A stretch of 42,782 bases of DNA, taken from NCBI GenBank assembly GCA_037447655.1, contig JBBHKE010000549.1, positions 1 through 42,782 of the forward strand. The letters run 5' to 3'. The notes below the pieces were generated by a model that had not been told where the DNA came from, did no database searches, and worked only from the letters and a program-made list of their open reading frames with translations. A program made the translations under genes and the position numbers. This DNA is from Zygnema cylindricum (lineage: Eukaryota > Streptophyta > Zygnematophyceae > Zygnematales > Zygnemataceae). Within the stretch, counting starts at the first letter, position 1, and every line of letters starts with the position of its first letter. Below are positions 42,690-42,782 of this stretch, piece after piece.

Positions 42690-42782
42690 ATAAAATGAAG
42701 AACATTACACAAACATTACAGAAACATTACAACCACATTACAAAGCATTATAGAAAGACTATATAAACATCTCAAAAACATT
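42690..42782. repeat. ACATTAC array at the window end, inverted relative to 42005-42265
   Basis: ACATTACACAAACATTACAG and similar units. With 42005-42265 it forms an inverted pair around 42280-42655, where GCGGTATTCAT and GTGAATACCGC are also inverted. It is cut by the window end. Confidence 0.65.

Noticed and set aside
1-42782. CRISPR arrays, operons, prophage or bacterial mobile elements
   Set aside because: None seen. Repeats are microsatellites, LTRs and eukaryotic tandem arrays, and genes have spliceosomal introns.

Overview
This is a eukaryotic nuclear window, most likely from a streptophyte (a land plant or a close algal relative). The evidence is plant-type BTB proteins, Ty1/copia elements whose primer-binding site has the plant form TGGTATCGGAGC, G-box palindromes (GCCACGTGGC) in promoters, CCCTAAA-like blocks in introns, and short exons with GT..AG borders in AT-rich sequence. 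There is no operon structure, CRISPR array or other prokaryotic feature. No species can be named from sequence alone.

Layout. (1) 0-6.6 kb: a tandem segmental duplication carrying two minus-strand BTB/POZ-like genes. The first is intact (840-2078). The second has lost its original N-terminal reading frame (4837-6115) and has an extra insertion of about 0.56 kb in its 3' flank. A perfect G-box is kept upstream of both. (2) 8.9-24.4 kb: a plus-strand gene, recognised exon by exon as an SGNH hydrolase of the PAF-acetylhydrolase Ib type. It is split by two copia retrotransposons sitting in its introns. Element A (9057-15561) is decayed, and a 658-bp solo LTR is nested in its right LTR. Element C (16227-22376) has a perfect 5-bp target duplication and nearly identical LTRs, yet carries seven stop codons and two frame changes. 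(3) 24.4-27.7 kb: non-coding sequence with AT and GTAC-rich repeats and a tandem array of about 150-bp units, each holding a small hairpin. (4) 27.7-42.6 kb: a large imperfect inverted repeat with arms of 5.1 and 5.6 kb and a 4.2-kb spacer. Each arm carries one copy of the same seven-exon gene, and the two copies are transcribed away from each other.

The most interesting system is that divergent gene pair. Each gene encodes a small secreted protein (265 and 272 residues predicted): a signal peptide, a six-cysteine module, a proline-rich hinge built from three micro-exons (27, 15 and 27 nt), a second six-cysteine module, and a Gly/Pro/His tail with an in-frame 21-bp repeat. All six introns are phase 1. 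Exons 1-6 have identical lengths in the two arms, so the whole reading frame survives in both copies. The cysteine spacing (C-x40/45-C-x3-C-x19-C-x-C-x22/23-C) loosely recalls WSC domains but does not fit them well. The spacer between the two promoters holds a dead copia gag, a tRNA-like segment, a MITE-like inverted repeat and small palindromes.

Exon models were built by eye from splice signals, reading frame and comparison of the two arms. No database search was run.
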